Source of the DNA: Candidatus Gracilibacteria bacterium CG2_30_37_12
GTDB lineage: Bacteria > Patescibacteriota > Gracilibacteria > BD1-5 > UBA2023
Direction of reading: 5' to 3'
DNA length: 9,537 nucleotides
Assembly: GCA_001873165.1 (NCBI GenBank)
Contig: MNYO01000069.1
Location: 1 to 9,537, forward strand
In this document: positions 8,725-9,537 of the stretch, piece after piece
How positions within the stretch are numbered: position 1 is the first letter of the stretch
Layout: each line of letters starts with the position of its first letter
Translations under genes and position numbers: made by a program
The notes under the pieces: model-generated
The model's database searches: none
Told to the model about the DNA's origin: nothing
The model's input: only the letters and a program-made list of their open reading frames with translations

Positions 8725-8734
8725 AGCCACGTGG
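8714..8734 (-). repeat. IS right-end imperfect hairpin
   Basis: On the minus strand, CCACG-T-GGC-TTTA-GCC-CGTGG folds into an 8-base-pair stem with a single bulged T and a TTTA loop, the typical subterminal hairpin recognised by Y1 transposases. It starts 13 bases after the tnpA stop. An overlapping 16-base perfect palindrome (AAAGCCACGTGGCTTT, 8723-8738) offers an alternative fold. The loop contains the TAA that stops the plus-strand secreted gene. Confidence 0.8.
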
Positions 8735-8746
8735 CTTTCAATTCTG

Positions 8747-9187
8747 TTAGAGTTTGATTTCAGTGCCTTCGACATCTTCTTTTCATTGGTGTTCAACATA
8801 TGCTTTGATGGTTTCTCCGTCTACTATTCATACAGTGGCACAGAAGTATCATACTGCCCAGAGGGATTTCTTTTCTCACCAGTAGAATTGTTTTAGGTGA
8901 GATTTGAATTTTTCTACTCTGAAGATAGTATGAGAACTTCTTCATTTGAGGAGATTAACAACATATGGGATTGGATGAACCAGTGGAATACTGAGATAGA
9001 GATGTACATGGTCTTCTTCCATTCCTATTGCGATTGGTGTAATATAGAGCTCTTTACAGACTCATTCGATGATTTTCTTGACTGATTCTTGAACTGGTTT
9101 TGCGAGACATCTTCTTCGGTATTTTGTTATCCAAACGATGTGATATCTGCAGTCATACACTGCGTGTGAAGCCTTTCGGTAAGTCAT
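8747..9187 (-). CDS. tnpA: IS200/IS605-family Y1 (HUH) transposase
   Basis: A 146-residue Y1 single-strand transposase, full length for the family (about 130-150). The opening RKASHAVYDCRYHIVWITKY matches the usual N-terminus. EEDHVHLYLSIP carries the metal-binding HUH pair (His60, His62). LLKGRSSHTIF and the LWAVGYFCATVG strand follow. IKAYVEHQ holds the catalytic Tyr130 that forms the 5'-phosphotyrosine link to DNA. Six TGA codons are read as glycine, at family-conserved glycines such as LKG-R-S, GYF and TVG. The longest uninterrupted standard-code stretch is therefore short, and the gene would be invisible or called a pseudogene. All catalytic residues are present, so the enzyme is probably active. 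The start is ATG 9187, without a Shine-Dalgarno sequence. Confidence 0.95.
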
Positions 9188-9251
9188 ATTGATTTATGCT
9201 TAACTATGTATATACTTGACACTATAGTTACAATCGGCTTGAAAGCAAACG

Positions 9252-9264
9252 GGGTTTTGAACCC
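9252..9264 (-). repeat. Probable IS left-end hairpin
   Basis: GGGTT and AACCC pair with a 3-base loop (GGGTTTTGAACCC on the plus strand) 65 bases upstream of the tnpA start, where the left-end recognition hairpin of an IS200/IS605 element is expected. Its sequence differs from the right-end hairpin. The stretch between it and tnpA (9188-9251) is AT-rich and should contain the tnpA promoter, but I cannot pick one with confidence. Confidence 0.5.
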
Positions 9265-9275
9265 ATAGGTGGAAA

Positions 9276-9430
9276 TAAAAGTGCTCATTAATGAGATTAG
9301 TAAGTTTTTAAAAAAAAACATAAAAAAATACGGTTAAATAGAAAATTATGTGTGGTTAAAAATACAAGTTGTTCTCTTATCTAAGGCACCCAAGTATCAA
9401 CTTTTATATTTCTCGCTAAATTTGGCTTGT
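9276..9430. other. AT-rich non-coding stretch
   Basis: No gene is visible: stops are frequent in all frames even with TGA open. It contains a perfect 12-base palindrome CTCATTAATGAG at 9284-9295, an A-rich run at 9308-9328, and two short direct repeats of GGTTAAA (9332-9338 and 9354-9360). The palindrome could be an operator or a piece of the terminator that once followed the gene interrupted by the IS. Neither is certain. Confidence 0.4.
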
Positions 9431-9486
9431 TTTTGACTAATTTACCCCCTTATCTGCCCTCTGGAAGCGGGGTGAAGTAGTCAAAA
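9431..9486. repeat. 56-base imperfect palindromic element
   Basis: The ends TTTTGACTA (9431-9439) and TAGTCAAAA (9478-9486) are perfect inverted copies. The inner blocks ACCCC (9444-9448) and GGGGT (9469-9473) also pair in register, with only one clear mismatch and one T-G position between the blocks. The centre is CTTATCTGCCCTCTGGAAGC. It looks like a third family of small mobile or structural repeats, different from those at 1494 and 6629. It could also be the stem of an RNA or a terminator, but the U-tract is short. Confidence 0.6.
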
Positions 9487-9537
9487 CAGCCACACACTTT
9501 TTGCCATTATGCCGAAATTGTGAAGGAACTTACACTC

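Larger units (their letters stand above)
8700..9275 (-). mobile_element. IS200/IS605-family insertion sequence (tnpA only)
   Basis: A complete-looking element of roughly 570 bases: a Y1 transposase gene flanked by subterminal hairpins, with no TnpB gene and no inverted terminal repeats, as expected for the IS200 group. These elements move as single-stranded DNA, cut next to short target sequences read through the end hairpins. The boundaries are approximate. The right end should lie a few to about twenty bases beyond the 8714-8734 hairpin, and the left end a short way beyond the 9252-9264 hairpin. No target duplication is expected. The element lies at the end of the secreted-protein gene. Confidence 0.82.

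Noticed and set aside
8885..9085. Plus-strand ORF of 62 residues rich in acidic residues (8897-9085)
   Set aside because: It is exactly antisense to tnpA, whose catalytic residues are clear.
9431..9486. Possible SRP, tmRNA or RNase P RNA fragment in the GGAAGCGGGGTGAAG region
   Set aside because: None of the conserved cores of these RNAs is recognisable. Only a simple palindrome is seen.
9451..9511. Minus-strand mini-ORF starting ATG GCA AAA AGT (about 21 residues)
   Set aside because: It runs through the palindromic element, is very short and has no promoter or family match.
9441..9537. Open plus-strand frame at the window end, with PLCRNCEGTYT resembling a zinc-knuckle
   Set aside because: It has no start codon, begins inside the 56-base palindrome, and is only about 97 bases long. 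It could be the edge of a gene, but this cannot be supported here.

Overview
The window comes from an AT-rich bacterial genome that reads UGA as glycine (translation table 25), as in Absconditabacteria (SR1) and Gracilibacteria. With the standard code almost every gene breaks at TGA. With TGA read as Gly, twelve continuous genes appear, containing about 37 in-frame TGA codons. Several TGAs fall at positions where the families have conserved glycines (LspA, Lgt, the IS200 transposase). Tryptophan is normally TGG, which argues against the TGA=Trp code. All genes end in TAA or TAG. No start codon has a convincing Shine-Dalgarno sequence.

Layout. (1) 191-1475, plus strand: lipoprotein signal peptidase (lspA) overlapping an unassigned multi-pass membrane protein. 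(2) 1494-1603: an inverted-repeat intergenic element. (3) 1646-4169, plus strand: a probable operon of an AMMECR1-domain protein, a THEP1-like P-loop NTPase, prolipoprotein diacylglyceryl transferase (lgt) and a rhomboid protease, closed by a strong hairpin at 4178-4216. (4) 4258-6593, minus strand: an RseP/site-2 metalloprotease followed 5 bases later by tRNA-guanine transglycosylase (tgt), which lacks the three zinc cysteines of its family. (5) 6629-7030, minus strand: a nested palindromic repeat that can end transcription, then a ribosome-hibernation (HPF/RaiA-like) gene with a readable promoter. (6) 7257-8132, minus strand: an unrecognised soluble protein, divergent from (7) 8269-8724, plus strand: a small secreted protein. 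Their -35 elements form the two arms of one inverted repeat. (8) About 8700-9275: an IS200/IS605-type element (tnpA only) on the minus strand, whose right-end hairpin supplies the stop codon of the secreted protein. (9) 9276-9537: AT-rich non-coding sequence ending in a 56-base imperfect palindrome.

The clearest functional theme is envelope maintenance. Lgt and LspA are successive enzymes of bacterial lipoprotein maturation, and RseP and the rhomboid are intramembrane proteases. The rest is housekeeping (tgt, HPF) or lineage-specific. I found no CRISPR array, tRNA, rRNA or defence system. The most unusual points are the recoded code (including a fully recoded transposase), the zinc-site-less Tgt, three different palindromic repeat families, and the IS-truncated secreted gene.
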